Positions 15,883-25,001 are shown, counted from the first letter of the stretch. The stretch is DNA of 40,962 bases from CAYYMH01 sp964472785 (GCA_964472785.1 CAYYMH010000037.1:1-40962); one strand, 5' to 3'. The notes: generated by a model from the letters alone, not told the origin. Translations and numbers: made by a program.

Positions 15883-17229
15883 TCACTTGGTTGATGAACG
15901 GATTTTATCGCGGTAGATTTTGTTGTATATTTCTTTGTCCCGAACAACACATCCGGTGGGACCGCCGAACCGCATCAGGTGCGTGCACTTGGAACAGGCG
16001 ATACACACTTTTTTCGGATTCATCATTCCGTTTTCCTGCAAATCTTTGACAAAATCCGGATAGGCGAAAGCACCGCGTCCCTGACCCGCGAGTGACAACT
16101 TCCCGGCTTTGACCAATCCCGCTCCCACATTGGGGAAAAAATGACGCAACCAGCTAAGTCCGGGGCACACCATTGGCAGGTCAGGAAAATCCTGCTGCAA
16201 TGCTGCGGTGATGTTTAGAATTCTGTTTGTGCTGACGAGTGGGTGCTCATCCGGCAATTTTTTGCCCGGAACCTGAATATCAAAAGGCCGGCTAAAATGA
16301 GACATCTGCGACGGAATACCCATGGACAGACTCAATATCGAACATCCGATTTTTTTTAGCTGATGGATCAGCTTTTTGGGTTCGGTTAAATCGAAATCCT
16401 GATACGGAGAATCTCCGAAACCGCCGGGCTGGGATAAACCATCAAAAACATTCAGTCTGCAAGCCAGCATCAAATCTTTGAAAGATGACTTAATCTTTGT
16501 TGAAACTTCGCGCAAAAAACGAGTACGATTCTCGAAGCTGCTGCCATAGTTACTGTCTTCCCGATCAAATGCAGCCAATAATTCGGAGACGAGATAGCCG
16601 TGGCACGCTTTCACGTCCACGCCGTCAAAACCCGCCTCATCGCAAAGAGAGGCAGCTTCAACAAACGCGTCCTGGAGCTCATCCAATTGCAGATCAGAAA
16701 TGATCGGAAAGTTTTCATCGACTTTGGTCAACTGATCCAATCTGGGATGGTGTCGGGCGATGACCGGCTTTAACTTCCCGTCGGATCTGGAAAAACGACC
16801 GGAGTGGGTTAATTGAATGATTAAGGTTAAATCATGCTTCGGACCGAAATTTTTATAACCGGTTTCCCGGATCTGTTCAACCAATTTTTTAAAACGATCG
16901 AGATTTTTTTTATGAATGAAAAACTGCCCTGGATTCGAGCGACCGTCGGCAACCACGGTAGTCGCCTCAACCCAAATGAGCCCACTACCACCGGCAGCAT
17001 ATCTTCTGTAACGGCGAAATGATAACTCGCCCGGTGATCCGTCCGCTTCACTATCGAAACCCTCCATGGGATGAATCAGAAAACGGTTGGGCAGCATCTT
17101 TTTACCGATTTCAACTTTATCGAATAAAACCGAAATATCCTCTGAAAAAGGTAATTGAATCCCAAGCTGTTCGGCTTTTTTGAGCAAATCATTTTTCGTT
17201 TTAAAATTGAATTTTCCGTGGGCTGTCAT
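15883..17229 (-). CDS. NADH:flavin oxidoreductase/Old-Yellow-Enzyme family protein with 4Fe-4S motif
   Basis: A 448-residue protein with an FMN-binding TIM barrel of the OYE family: NRFLIHPMEGFD at the N-terminus, LIWVEATTV, LIIQLTHSGR, GFDGVDVKACHGYL, and a late GAFAYPDFVKDL segment. The C-terminus has CIACSKC...C with spacing C-x2-C-x2-C-x11-C, a 4Fe-4S site as in 2,4-dienoyl-CoA reductase-type members. Those are about 650-670 residues because a FAD/NAD(P) domain follows; here the protein stops some 20 residues after the cluster. It therefore needs an external donor, and the flavoprotein encoded 14 bases downstream is the obvious candidate. The GHG-type active site has an unusual CHG (ACHGYL). 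Confidence 0.85.
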   Translation of the reverse strand: MTAHGKFNFKTKNDLLKKAEQLGIQLPFSEDISVLFDKVEIGKKMLPNRFLIHPMEGFDSEADGSPGELSFRRYRRYAAGGSGLIWVEATTVVADGRSNPGQFFIHKKNLDRFKKLVEQIRETGYKNFGPKHDLTLIIQLTHSGRFSRSDGKLKPVIARHHPRLDQLTKVDENFPIISDLQLDELQDAFVEAASLCDEAGFDGVDVKACHGYLVSELLAAFDREDSNYGSSFENRTRFLREVSTKIKSSFKDLMLACRLNVFDGLSQPGGFGDSPYQDFDLTEPKKLIHQLKKIGCSILSLSMGIPSQMSHFSRPFDIQVPGKKLPDEHPLVSTNRILNITAALQQDFPDLPMVCPGLSWLRHFFPNVGAGLVKAGKLSLAGQGRGAFAYPDFVKDLQENGMMNPKKVCIACSKCTHLMRFGGPTGCVVRDKEIYNKIYRDKIRSSTK

Positions 17230-17255
17230 TCATCATCCATTGTATTTAAAGCAAT

Positions 17256-18263
17256 TCATTTTTGCCTTTGATAATTTAATTCTTCAACTATATTTTTCAT
17301 ATTTTTGATGCCATTTTTCACCCGCGGCTCACAATGATGACCCCAATCCGCTCTGTCAACCGGTTTCAATGTCCCCTGCTCCATCAACTTTTGAGTCATG
17401 CGGGTGTGCTGCAAAAGACGGCTCAGTTCCAGCGGCGTCACATCCGGAAATTTAGAAAGAAATGTCAGATCAAAAATCGGGACATCAAATGTTCCTCCGT
17501 GATCTTCAACTGACAACGTCACATCCTGCTGTAAGGTCGCTAACCGGTTCAACACTTTTTCCCAATTCACCACGCCGGTTCCTGCTTCTGCGGTAAAGGA
17601 AACCAGTCCCTGCTCATTGAGTAAAATTCCACCATCTTTGGCATGCGTTGCCACGACCCAGGGGAGCACCCGTTCGGTTGCCATCACCGGATCTTCCAGC
17701 ATAGTCAAAACATTCATTGTATCGAGGCAGATGCCCAAATACCCGCCGGGTTCCGCATCGCATTTTTCGAACAGCTTAAGTAATTCAAATGTGGTAAACT
17801 CGAAATGCAGTTCAAGCGCCAGACACACACCGAAATCCTCTAACATGGATTTCTGCTTTTTCAAATTGCGAGCCATTTCGTCAATCAATGTTTCCGTCAT
17901 CGGCGAATCTGCCTGCCAGCGCATTAAACCGCCCGAACAAGAGCGGATGATTTTAACACCGAGGGTCTTTGCCTGTTCGGCGGCTTTGCGATTGATCTCT
18001 TCCAATTTAATCGGCTTCCAGTTTGTGGTATCAAACGGGATATGCTGCCCGCCACTCCATTCCAGGTACAATCCCCTTTCTTCAGCGTACTGTGCCAAAT
18101 CCCGCAAAAAAGGCGGATCGACTCTCTGCCCGTCTCTTAAATTTAATTCAGTGAACTGAACACCGTCACCGTCATTTTTCTTCACCCAATCCAATGTTTC
18201 AAACGGAGAAAGATTCAATGATTTAATGCTATAGCTATCCACGCCAACTTTGAAATGTTTCAT
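17256..18263 (-). CDS. Sugar phosphate isomerase/epimerase family TIM-barrel protein
   Basis: A 335-residue member of the xylose isomerase-like / AP endonuclease 2 barrel family. Metal ligands are recognisable as Glu in ALELHFEF, Asp in CLDTMN, His in THAKDGG and Glu in SVEDHGG. These enzymes isomerise or epimerise sugars or keto sugars. Several relatives next to Gfo/Idh/MocA genes act on 3-keto sugars. It is the first gene of the leftward operon, with its own promoter at 18343-18371, and has no signal peptide, so it acts in the cytosol. It is not closely similar to the isomerase lipoprotein at 23368. The true substrate is unknown. Confidence 0.82.
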   Translation of the reverse strand: MKHFKVGVDSYSIKSLNLSPFETLDWVKKNDGDGVQFTELNLRDGQRVDPPFLRDLAQYAEERGLYLEWSGGQHIPFDTTNWKPIKLEEINRKAAEQAKTLGVKIIRSCSGGLMRWQADSPMTETLIDEMARNLKKQKSMLEDFGVCLALELHFEFTTFELLKLFEKCDAEPGGYLGICLDTMNVLTMLEDPVMATERVLPWVVATHAKDGGILLNEQGLVSFTAEAGTGVVNWEKVLNRLATLQQDVTLSVEDHGGTFDVPIFDLTFLSKFPDVTPLELSRLLQHTRMTQKLMEQGTLKPVDRADWGHHCEPRVKNGIKNMKNIVEELNYQRQK

Positions 18264-18342
18264 AAAGATATCTCATCCTGATACAAACAATATTACCATT
18301 TTTACTTTGAGCTTTCAAGACTTTGAGGCAACCAAACATACA

Positions 18343-18371
18343 AATATAACAGAAAAATAGTTAGGATTCAA
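18343..18371 (-). promoter_or_regulatory. Promoter of the leftward sugar operon
   Basis: Read on the minus strand, TTGAAT (18371-18366) and TATATT (18348-18343) are 17 bases apart. Transcription would start near 18336 and give a leader of about 70 bases before the isomerase gene. It faces away from the promoter at 18410-18437, so the 38 bases between the two are the likely site of shared control. No clear operator palindrome was seen there. Confidence 0.65.
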
Positions 18372-18409
18372 GTGTGATTTTAATAAATTTGTTTTTGGTA
18401 ATAAACTTC

Positions 18410-18437
18410 TTGACTTTTTTAATAAATCATATATATT
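18410..18437 (+). promoter_or_regulatory. Promoter of the rightward sugar operon
   Basis: TTGACT (18410-18415) and TATATT (18432-18437) are spaced by 16 bases. The predicted start near 18444 leaves a leader of about 90 bases before the DoxX gene. Together with the minus-strand promoter it forms a divergent control region for the two sugar operons. Confidence 0.6.
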
Positions 18438-18534
18438 AAAGTTGATTCTACACACACAAAAAATTCACCTTTAAGCTGTTTTTAAAATTAATCTTCAAAC
18501 AATTCACAATCATTCATAAAACATGAGGTATCGC

Positions 18535-19029
18535 ATGCAAAAAGAACGAATCGGTTCATTGTCAAACGGTCAGATAACCGTGCTCGTAGTTCTCAGAGTT
18601 CTCATTGGCTGGCATCTGCTCTATGAAGGTTTCGCAAAGCTGCTGAATCCTTACTGGTCAGCGGGTCCTTACCTCGAAGAATCCAAATGGATATTTTCCG
18701 GGATTTTTCATTGGATGACTTCAAGCGCAACCGTCATATCCATTGTCGATTTTCTCAATGAATGGGGATTAATTGCCATCGGGCTCGGACTGATCCTCGG
18801 TTTATTCACGCGAACCGCAACGATTTCTGGCATCGTCATCCTGGTTTTGTATTATCTTGCTGCGCCTCCTTTGGTTGGATTGCAATACAGCATGCCCAGC
18901 GAAGGCAGTTATTTGATCGTCAACAAGACGCTGATTGAGGCGATGGCGCTTTTCGTATTAGCGTTTTTTCCAACCGGTAAAATTATTGGGTTGGATGTAC
19001 TTATTTCAAAATATTTCCAAAAAAAATAA
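18535..19029 (+). CDS. DoxX-family membrane protein
   Basis: A 164-residue four-helix membrane protein of the DoxX/DoxD type. It begins TVLVVLRVLIGWHLLYEGFAKL (helix 1 with the G-W-H...EG-x-x-K motif) and has a long loop LNPYWSAGPYLEESKWIFSG, then helices near residues 68-90, 95-115 and 135-152. I start at the ATG at 18535, which has TGAGGT six bases upstream; the ATG at 18523 overlaps that site. DoxX relatives are quinone-linked membrane proteins. It is the first gene of an operon whose next product is a Tat-type sugar oxidoreductase, so a role in passing electrons from extracytoplasmic sugar oxidation to quinone is an attractive inference, unproven. Confidence 0.8.
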   Translation: MQKERIGSLSNGQITVLVVLRVLIGWHLLYEGFAKLLNPYWSAGPYLEESKWIFSGIFHWMTSSATVISIVDFLNEWGLIAIGLGLILGLFTRTATISGIVILVLYYLAAPPLVGLQYSMPSEGSYLIVNKTLIEAMALFVLAFFPTGKIIGLDVLISKYFQKK

Positions 19030-19065
19030 AATTTTGAACACTATAAACTACTCGGAGGAAATTCG

Positions 19066-20688
19066 ATGAGCGATGAGAAAAAACAAGACAAAACCGAAGA
19101 AAAAGGAATATTTGGCCGGCGGGATTTCCTAAAAGGATTGGCAACGATTCCCGTCATCGGTGTGTTTTTCTACAAATTAGTCGACGCACGATCGCACAAA
19201 AAATCTGTCGAAAAAAAGATATTGGACGAACTGGGGCTAAACGGTGAAGCGCCTGCTATCCAGACGCAAGCAGTTTCAAAAGAATCCGGGGATTTAATTC
19301 GCCTCGGCATTATCGGCTATGGCGGACGAGGAGAACATTTGGTCCGGGCTGCCGGGTTTGCAAGTACTGAATGGACAGACGAAAAATTAAAACGTGCCAA
19401 AGAAGATCCCAACAACCGGGAATTGGAAGCATTTTTAAATCAGGAAAACTTGAATGTTGCACTGACAGGGGTGTGCGATGTCTTCGATGTTCGCGCTGAA
19501 AAAGGTCTCACTGCTTCCAAAAATGAAACCCGACCCAATGGAACGAGAAACGACTTACCCACTGCTAAACGCTACCGTCATTATCAGGAGATGCTGGAAA
19601 GCCCGGATATTGATGCCGTGATTATCGGTACACCTGACCATTGGCACTCGCGCATGGTCGTTGATGCCGCCAAAGCGGGAAAACATATTTACTGTGAAAA
19701 ATGCATCACGCGAACCGAAGAGGAGGTGTACAATGTCGTGGACGCCGTAAAAGACAGCGGTATTGTTTTCCAGTTGGGTCATCAAAATCACCAGCAGGAC
19801 AGTCACTTAAAAGCGAATGAAATTATCAAAAAGAATATCCTCGGTAACATTACTTTGATTGAAACCTCAACGAACCGAAATTCTCCCAATGGTGCCTGGT
19901 ATTACGGTATCCATGAAAAAGGAAGTCCGGAAACTATTGACTGGGAGCAATTTCAGGAACCGGCGCCAAACAAAGTGCCGTTTAGTGCGGAACGCTTTTT
20001 CCGATGGCGCTGCTGGTTCGATTACGGCACAGGACTCGCCGGTGATCTGTTATCACACGAATTTGCCGCAGTCAATCAAATTATGGAATTAGGCATCCCG
20101 GAAACAGCAGCAGCTTCCGGCGGTATCTATTTCTTTAATGACAACTGGAAACAAAAATCCGAATACAATGTGAATGAGACCCGGGACGTCCCGGATATTT
20201 TCCACGTAGTTTTTGAATATCCGAAACGCGATTTAACCCTGATTTACAGCGCCACGCTCGCCAACGGAAATGACCGAGGCCGAATGTTCATGGGACATGA
20301 CGCAACGATGACTGTCGGGAATGATTTGCATGTCCGGATTGAACGGGAATCAACAAAATACCGGGAAAAAATCGAGCAGAATCTGCTGGACACGTCCGAA
20401 CCTATTTTTGCCTACCGTCCCGGTTCAAAAGGCATTGATGCAGTAACTTCGGCAACTGAACGTTATTTTGCTGCAAAAGGACTATATTACACTTATCGAA
20501 ACGGAAAGCGAGTGGACACAACCCATTTGCATGTCAAAGATTGGATCGATTGTATTCGCAGCGGGAATAAACCCAGATGCCACATTGACCTTGGTCTTGA
20601 GGAAGGTATCGCCTGTCACATGGCGACTAAATCTTATCTGGAGGGAAGAAAAGTCCGCTGGGATCCGTTACTCAGACGAATTGTGTAA
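19066..20688 (+). CDS. Tat-exported Gfo/Idh/MocA-family oxidoreductase
   Basis: A 540-residue NAD(P)-type sugar oxidoreductase. The N-terminus carries a twin-arginine motif, FGRRDFLKG, followed by a short hydrophobic stretch (ATIPVIGVFFYKLV), so it is exported folded with its cofactor, or anchored. The Rossmann core begins at IRLGIIGYGGRGEHLV (about residue 82) and continues to IIGTPDHWHSRMVVDAAKAGKHIYCEKCITRTEEE. The usual EKP motif with catalytic Lys is here E-K-C, with Pro replaced by Cys. It is longer than typical ~350-residue members because of inserts after the Rossmann fold. In this family, enzymes in DUF1080 loci oxidise the C3 hydroxyl of glycosides. A GGAGG site precedes the ATG. 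Confidence 0.87.
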   Translation: MSDEKKQDKTEEKGIFGRRDFLKGLATIPVIGVFFYKLVDARSHKKSVEKKILDELGLNGEAPAIQTQAVSKESGDLIRLGIIGYGGRGEHLVRAAGFASTEWTDEKLKRAKEDPNNRELEAFLNQENLNVALTGVCDVFDVRAEKGLTASKNETRPNGTRNDLPTAKRYRHYQEMLESPDIDAVIIGTPDHWHSRMVVDAAKAGKHIYCEKCITRTEEEVYNVVDAVKDSGIVFQLGHQNHQQDSHLKANEIIKKNILGNITLIETSTNRNSPNGAWYYGIHEKGSPETIDWEQFQEPAPNKVPFSAERFFRWRCWFDYGTGLAGDLLSHEFAAVNQIMELGIPETAAASGGIYFFNDNWKQKSEYNVNETRDVPDIFHVVFEYPKRDLTLIYSATLANGNDRGRMFMGHDATMTVGNDLHVRIERESTKYREKIEQNLLDTSEPIFAYRPGSKGIDAVTSATERYFAAKGLYYTYRNGKRVDTTHLHVKDWIDCIRSGNKPRCHIDLGLEEGIACHMATKSYLEGRKVRWDPLLRRIV

Positions 20689-20755
20689 TTTGGATTTACA
20701 GGTTACATTAAAAAAGAGGATTAAATTCATTCAATAAAATAAAGGGAATTTAAAT

Positions 20756-21991
20756 ATGTCAGATAACATCGAAGGGATTTCAAATCCGAAAGCTGTAAAA
20801 TTTCAACTCAGCGTGATGATGTTTTTACAGTATGCGATCTGGGGTGCCTGGGCGCCCGTACTTTCTGAATATTTAATAAATGGTCTGGGCTTTACCGGTC
20901 TGCAGGTGGGATTCATCTACAGTTTGCTGCCATTAGCGACGATCATCTCGCCATTCATCGGCGGACAGTTTGCTGATCGTTATTTTCCGACTCAATACGT
21001 GATTGCATTTTTACAGTTTATTGGTGGCGCCATGCTTGTCTGGATGTCTTACATCAGTGACTATACAATGATGGCGTGGGTGATGTTCATCTATTGTGTC
21101 TTTTATGCGCCGACATTAGCGTTGACCAATTCTATTGCTTTTATCAATCTGCAAAATTCGGAAAAAGAATTTGGCACGATCCGGGTCTGGGGAACAATCG
21201 GATGGATTGCTGCCGGTCTGATTTTGATGGGCTGGAGAACTCTTGGAAACACAGTTGGTTCTTTAGTAATGCAGGGTGACACACTATTTTTAGCCGGTAT
21301 ATTTTCGATTATTATGGGTTTCACGAGTTTTAAACTACCAGATACGCCACCGAAAAAAGAAGGCGATAATCCGTTCGCCTTTTTAGAAGCGCTTAAAATG
21401 GCAAAGGACAAAAATTTCCTCGTGTTTTTAATTATCTCTTTTGTCGTTGCCACTGAACTTCAATTCTACTATGTGTTAACCTCACCATTTCTGACATCAG
21501 ATCAAATTAGTGTTGCAACTTCAGCAGTCTCTGGCGTGATGGTTATTGCTCAGGTGGCTGAAATTTTTGTCATGGCTTTTCTTTTATCTTATTTTACATC
21601 GAAATATGGTATTCGCAAAACGATGATTTTTGGCATCCTGGCATGGCCTGTACGTTACATCATTTTCACCATCGGTCACCCAACATGGTTAGTGATTGCA
21701 TCCTTGGCATTACACGGATTTTGTTACGTTTTCTTTTTCGTTGCGGCTTATATTTATGTAGATAAAGTTGCCCCAAAAGACATTCGACATTCGGCGCAAA
21801 GCCTGATTGCGATTGTCATTTTGGGGTTCGGAAATTTTGTAGGCAGTAATTTCGCCGGCTGGGTACAAACCTGGTTTACCAGTGAAACTGGAACAAACTG
21901 GCGAGGCGTGTTTATTGTGCCGACAGTGCTGACATTGTTGTGTGCCGTTTTCTTTACGTTATCTTTCAGAGCTGAAAAAGTAGAAAAATAA
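20756..21991 (+). CDS. MFS transporter, nucleoside:H+ symporter (NupG/XapB-like) family
   Basis: A 411-residue transporter with about 12 membrane helices. It opens with FQLSVMMFLQYAIWGAWAPVL and carries GLGFTGLQVGFIYSLLPLATIISPFIGGQFADRYF, the helix 2-3 region typical of the NHS family. Members in FCB bacteria often sit in sugar loci and carry sugars rather than nucleosides. Here it lies between two Gfo/Idh/MocA genes, so it probably imports the oxidised or cleaved sugar produced outside the cytoplasm. The 67 bases before it carry no promoter that I can recognise, consistent with operon transcription. Substrate is inferred only from context. Confidence 0.82.
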   Translation: MSDNIEGISNPKAVKFQLSVMMFLQYAIWGAWAPVLSEYLINGLGFTGLQVGFIYSLLPLATIISPFIGGQFADRYFPTQYVIAFLQFIGGAMLVWMSYISDYTMMAWVMFIYCVFYAPTLALTNSIAFINLQNSEKEFGTIRVWGTIGWIAAGLILMGWRTLGNTVGSLVMQGDTLFLAGIFSIIMGFTSFKLPDTPPKKEGDNPFAFLEALKMAKDKNFLVFLIISFVVATELQFYYVLTSPFLTSDQISVATSAVSGVMVIAQVAEIFVMAFLLSYFTSKYGIRKTMIFGILAWPVRYIIFTIGHPTWLVIASLALHGFCYVFFFVAAYIYVDKVAPKDIRHSAQSLIAIVILGFGNFVGSNFAGWVQTWFTSETGTNWRGVFIVPTVLTLLCAVFFTLSFRAEKVEK

Positions 21992-22050
21992 CAGCACCAT
22001 CATTTTTTCTGAGTATCGTTTTTAATTTCAAAAATTAACGGAGAGGTATT

Positions 22051-23301
22051 ATGTCAAAAAAAAGATTAGGTATAGGCTTTATCGGAGCTGGTTTTGTGAC
22101 ACAGTTCCATATTCGATCATGGGTTGGCGTGCGTGATGCAGATGTAAACGGTATTATCGCCAAAACCAGAGATGAAGCAACCGATGCGCTGGCTTTAGCG
22201 AAAAAATTACGAGTTGGCGAACCAAACGGATACGATTCCATCACCGAAATGGTTGCAGACCCAAACATCGACGCTATCTGGATTTGCGCGCCCAATTTCA
22301 CCAGGTTGGAAGTCATGGAAGAAATTGTCCATGCCATTGAATCCGGCAAGGGAGAACTGATTGGTATCTGTTGCGAAAAGCCATTGGGTAGAAATGTTAA
22401 AGAAGCAAAAAAGATGTTGGAATTGGTCAAAAAGGTGAACGTCCTTGATGGTTATTTGGAGAATCAGGTGTTTTCGCCAACTGTCATGCGGGGAAAAGAA
22501 ATCATCTGGGCACGAGGCGCTGCAACCACCGGACCCCCATTTCTGGCTCGGGCTGCTGAAGAACACAGTGGTCCACACATGCCCTGGTTCTGGGAAGGCG
22601 AACTTCAGGGCGGTGGCGTGCTAAATGATATGATGTGTCATTCCGTAGAAACCGCTCGGTTTATGCTGACCCCCCCGGATGCACCGCGCAGCTATTTGAA
22701 ACCGGTTAAAGTCACGGCTTACACATCCTGCCTCAAATGGCAGCATCCGGATTACGCGAAAATACTCTCTCAAAATAGCGGCGGGAAAACAGATTACATC
22801 AACCGACCGTCCGAAGATTTTGCCCGTTCATTAATCGAATATGAGGCTCAGGGTGGTCAAAGACTCATCGTCGAGACCTCAACGTCCTGGTGTTTTGTGG
22901 GAGCAGGATTGCGACTGAGCATGGAACTATTGGGTCCGGAATACTCCATGTCCATCAACACACTGGACTCTGGTTTAAAAGCATTCTTCAGCCGAAATGT
23001 CAGAGGAAGCGAGGGTGAAGATCTGGTTGAAAAACAAAATGCTGAAGTAGGACTGATGCCGGTCGTCGCCAATGAAGCCAGTGAATACGGCTATGAAGCG
23101 GAAGATCGCTACATGGTTCAGGCATTTTTAGCCGGAGAACGTCCCTGGGAAAATTTTGATGACGGCGTCAATGTCGCTGAATTACTCATGTCCGCTTACA
23201 TGAGCGCGGAACAGGAAAAAATGATTCCGTTTCCTGCGCCTAATTTGGATGAATTTGTTCCTGCGGTGGCACAGGGAAAATGGAATCCGCGGAAGAAATA
23301 A
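22051..23301 (+). CDS. Gfo/Idh/MocA-family oxidoreductase
   Basis: A 416-residue cytosolic member. The N-terminal Rossmann fold is LGIGFIGAGFVTQFHIRSW, the mid motif is WICAPNFTRLEVMEE, and the conserved ICCEKPLGRNVKEAKKM contains the EKP catalytic Lys. The C-terminal alpha/beta domain includes GGGVLNDMMCHSVETARFML, with the His often used for catalysis. No signal peptide is present, unlike the Tat-type paralogue upstream, so the two probably act on opposite sides of the membrane, for example oxidising outside and reducing the keto sugar inside. GGAGAGG lies before the ATG. It is transcribed with the transporter gene. Confidence 0.87.
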   Translation: MSKKRLGIGFIGAGFVTQFHIRSWVGVRDADVNGIIAKTRDEATDALALAKKLRVGEPNGYDSITEMVADPNIDAIWICAPNFTRLEVMEEIVHAIESGKGELIGICCEKPLGRNVKEAKKMLELVKKVNVLDGYLENQVFSPTVMRGKEIIWARGAATTGPPFLARAAEEHSGPHMPWFWEGELQGGGVLNDMMCHSVETARFMLTPPDAPRSYLKPVKVTAYTSCLKWQHPDYAKILSQNSGGKTDYINRPSEDFARSLIEYEAQGGQRLIVETSTSWCFVGAGLRLSMELLGPEYSMSINTLDSGLKAFFSRNVRGSEGEDLVEKQNAEVGLMPVVANEASEYGYEAEDRYMVQAFLAGERPWENFDDGVNVAELLMSAYMSAEQEKMIPFPAPNLDEFVPAVAQGKWNPRKK

Positions 23302-23367
23302 TCATTTAACAACATACGGATTTGATCATATAAAAGTATTTAACACCTCTAAAATGAGGAGAATACA

Positions 23368-24195
23368 ATGAAATTTAAACTATTGCTAACTGTTATGCTT
23401 TCAATTTTAATTTTTACATCGTGCGCGAAGATTAACAAATTTCCACTGGCGATGCAATGCTGGACTTTTCGCCATTACAGTTTTTTGGAAACCCTACCTA
23501 AGGTTCAGTCTTTGGGTATTAAATATTTGCAGGCTTATCCGGGACAGCGTCTGGATAAAGATAATCCTGAAATCAAACTCGACCATCAGCTGAGCGATAG
23601 CCTCATTCAATTTGTAAAAGCCAAGCTTGGCGAATACGATTTGAAAATTGTAAGTTACGGTGTTGTCGGGTTCGAGAATAACGAGTCAAGCATGCGTCAA
23701 GTTTTCGATTTTGCACAAAAAATGGGAATTGAGATTATTGTTACTGAACCTGAGTTTGATGATTATTCATTGATCGAAAAGCTGGTTAAAGAATACGATA
23801 TAAAGGTCGCGATTCACAATCATCCGCAGCCTTCAAAATATGCGCTGCCTGAAACCGTGGCTGAACACGTGGACGGCCTTGATCCGCGTATTGGCGCCTG
23901 TGCCGATACCGGACATTGGCTCCGCACCAGTGTTGTGCCAGTGAATGCGCTGAAACTGTTAGAAGGACGGATCATTGATGTACATCTTAAAGATCTGAAT
24001 GAATTTGGCGTCAGAGAAGCGCACGATGTACCTTACGGTCAGGGTGTCGCTGATATTAAAAACATCTTGAAGGAATTGAGCCGGCAATATTATCAGGGCT
24101 ATCTAACCATTGAGTATGAAAACGAAGCTGAGGCAGACAATCCCGAACCATCAATTTTAGAAGGTATCAAATATTTAAACAGCGTCATGGATTAG
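23368..24195 (+). CDS. Sugar phosphate isomerase/epimerase-like lipoprotein
   Basis: A 275-residue TIM-barrel protein with a lipoprotein signal (LLLTVMLSILIFTSC, lipobox Cys at about residue 19). Metal-site residues are Glu in VTEPEFDD, His in IHNHPQP, Asp in CADTGHW, His in DVHLKDLN and Glu in IEYENE. That an isomerase-like barrel is lipid-anchored in the envelope fits action on a keto sugar made by the Tat-type oxidoreductase. In recently described keto-glycoside pathways such barrels cleave or isomerise 3-keto sugars. A GAGGAG ribosome site precedes the ATG. It is followed by two DUF1080 lipoproteins. The reaction is inferred. Confidence 0.83.
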   Translation: MKFKLLLTVMLSILIFTSCAKINKFPLAMQCWTFRHYSFLETLPKVQSLGIKYLQAYPGQRLDKDNPEIKLDHQLSDSLIQFVKAKLGEYDLKIVSYGVVGFENNESSMRQVFDFAQKMGIEIIVTEPEFDDYSLIEKLVKEYDIKVAIHNHPQPSKYALPETVAEHVDGLDPRIGACADTGHWLRTSVVPVNALKLLEGRIIDVHLKDLNEFGVREAHDVPYGQGVADIKNILKELSRQYYQGYLTIEYENEAEADNPEPSILEGIKYLNSVMD

Positions 24196-24270
24196 CGAAC
24201 AACTTATTTTTTCCAGACACGAGACATCTGTCTTTATCATTGAAAAAAGTGTATTTAATCGGAGGTCGTC

Positions 24271-24951
24271 ATGAATGGATTTAAATTTTTATTGTTCATT
24301 ATTTCTGTAATTATATTATTTGCCCACTGTGGTAAGCAAAATCAAAAATGGGAAGTGCTGTTCGATGGTAAATCCACCGATGCCTGGCGCGCATTTAAGC
24401 GCGATACGTTTCCCACAGATGGCTGGACCATTGAAAACGGCGCGCTAAAAACAATTGTTGGCGGAGATCAGGTCGATATTATCACTAAAAAACAATATTT
24501 GAATTTTGAACTGGAGCTCTGGTGGAAGGTTGCGCCAGCCGGAAACAGTGGCATTTTTTACCACGTCAGTGAGGACGCGCCTTCAACCTGGGAATCGGCT
24601 CCGGAGATGCAAATATTGGATGACACTGCCCACCCGGATGCGCAAAAAGGAAAAACTTCTGCGGGCGCGTTGTACGACCTGATCGCACCGTCCGAAGACA
24701 AAGTGCTGAAACCTTTGGGGGAATTCAACAAAGTTCGGCTTATCGTGAACAACGGTCATGTTGAACACTGGATGAATGGCGTCAAAATCGTTGAGTATCA
24801 ACTGGGCAACGAGGAATTAAAAGCGTTGATTGCAGAAAGTAAGTTCAAAGATATTCCCTATTTTGCCACTGGTGAAAAAGGGCATATTGGGCTTCAGCAT
24901 CATGGGCAGGAAGTTTGGTTTCGAGACATTCGTGTCCGATCATTAGACTGA
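24271..24951 (+). CDS. DUF1080 (3-keto-disaccharide hydrolase family) lipoprotein
   Basis: A 226-residue lipoprotein (signal LLFIISVIILFAHCG). The DUF1080 fold, a concanavalin-like jelly roll, is recognisable from WEVLFDGKSTDAWRAF, then NFELELWWKVAPAGNSGIFYH, SAPEMQILDDTAHPD, YDLIAPSEDK and the end IGLQHHGQEVWFRDIRVRSL. The family is annotated as 3-keto-disaccharide hydrolase and usually sits with Gfo/Idh/MocA and isomerase genes, as here. It probably cleaves a 3-keto glycoside in the envelope. It is a distant paralogue of the next gene. GGAGGTCGTC before the ATG is a strong ribosome site. Confidence 0.87.
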   Translation: MNGFKFLLFIISVIILFAHCGKQNQKWEVLFDGKSTDAWRAFKRDTFPTDGWTIENGALKTIVGGDQVDIITKKQYLNFELELWWKVAPAGNSGIFYHVSEDAPSTWESAPEMQILDDTAHPDAQKGKTSAGALYDLIAPSEDKVLKPLGEFNKVRLIVNNGHVEHWMNGVKIVEYQLGNEELKALIAESKFKDIPYFATGEKGHIGLQHHGQEVWFRDIRVRSLD

Positions 24952-25001
24952 TCTTTTGCTTGATTTATCTTGTTCATATTATTAGCGGCTTTTAATAGAG
25001 A

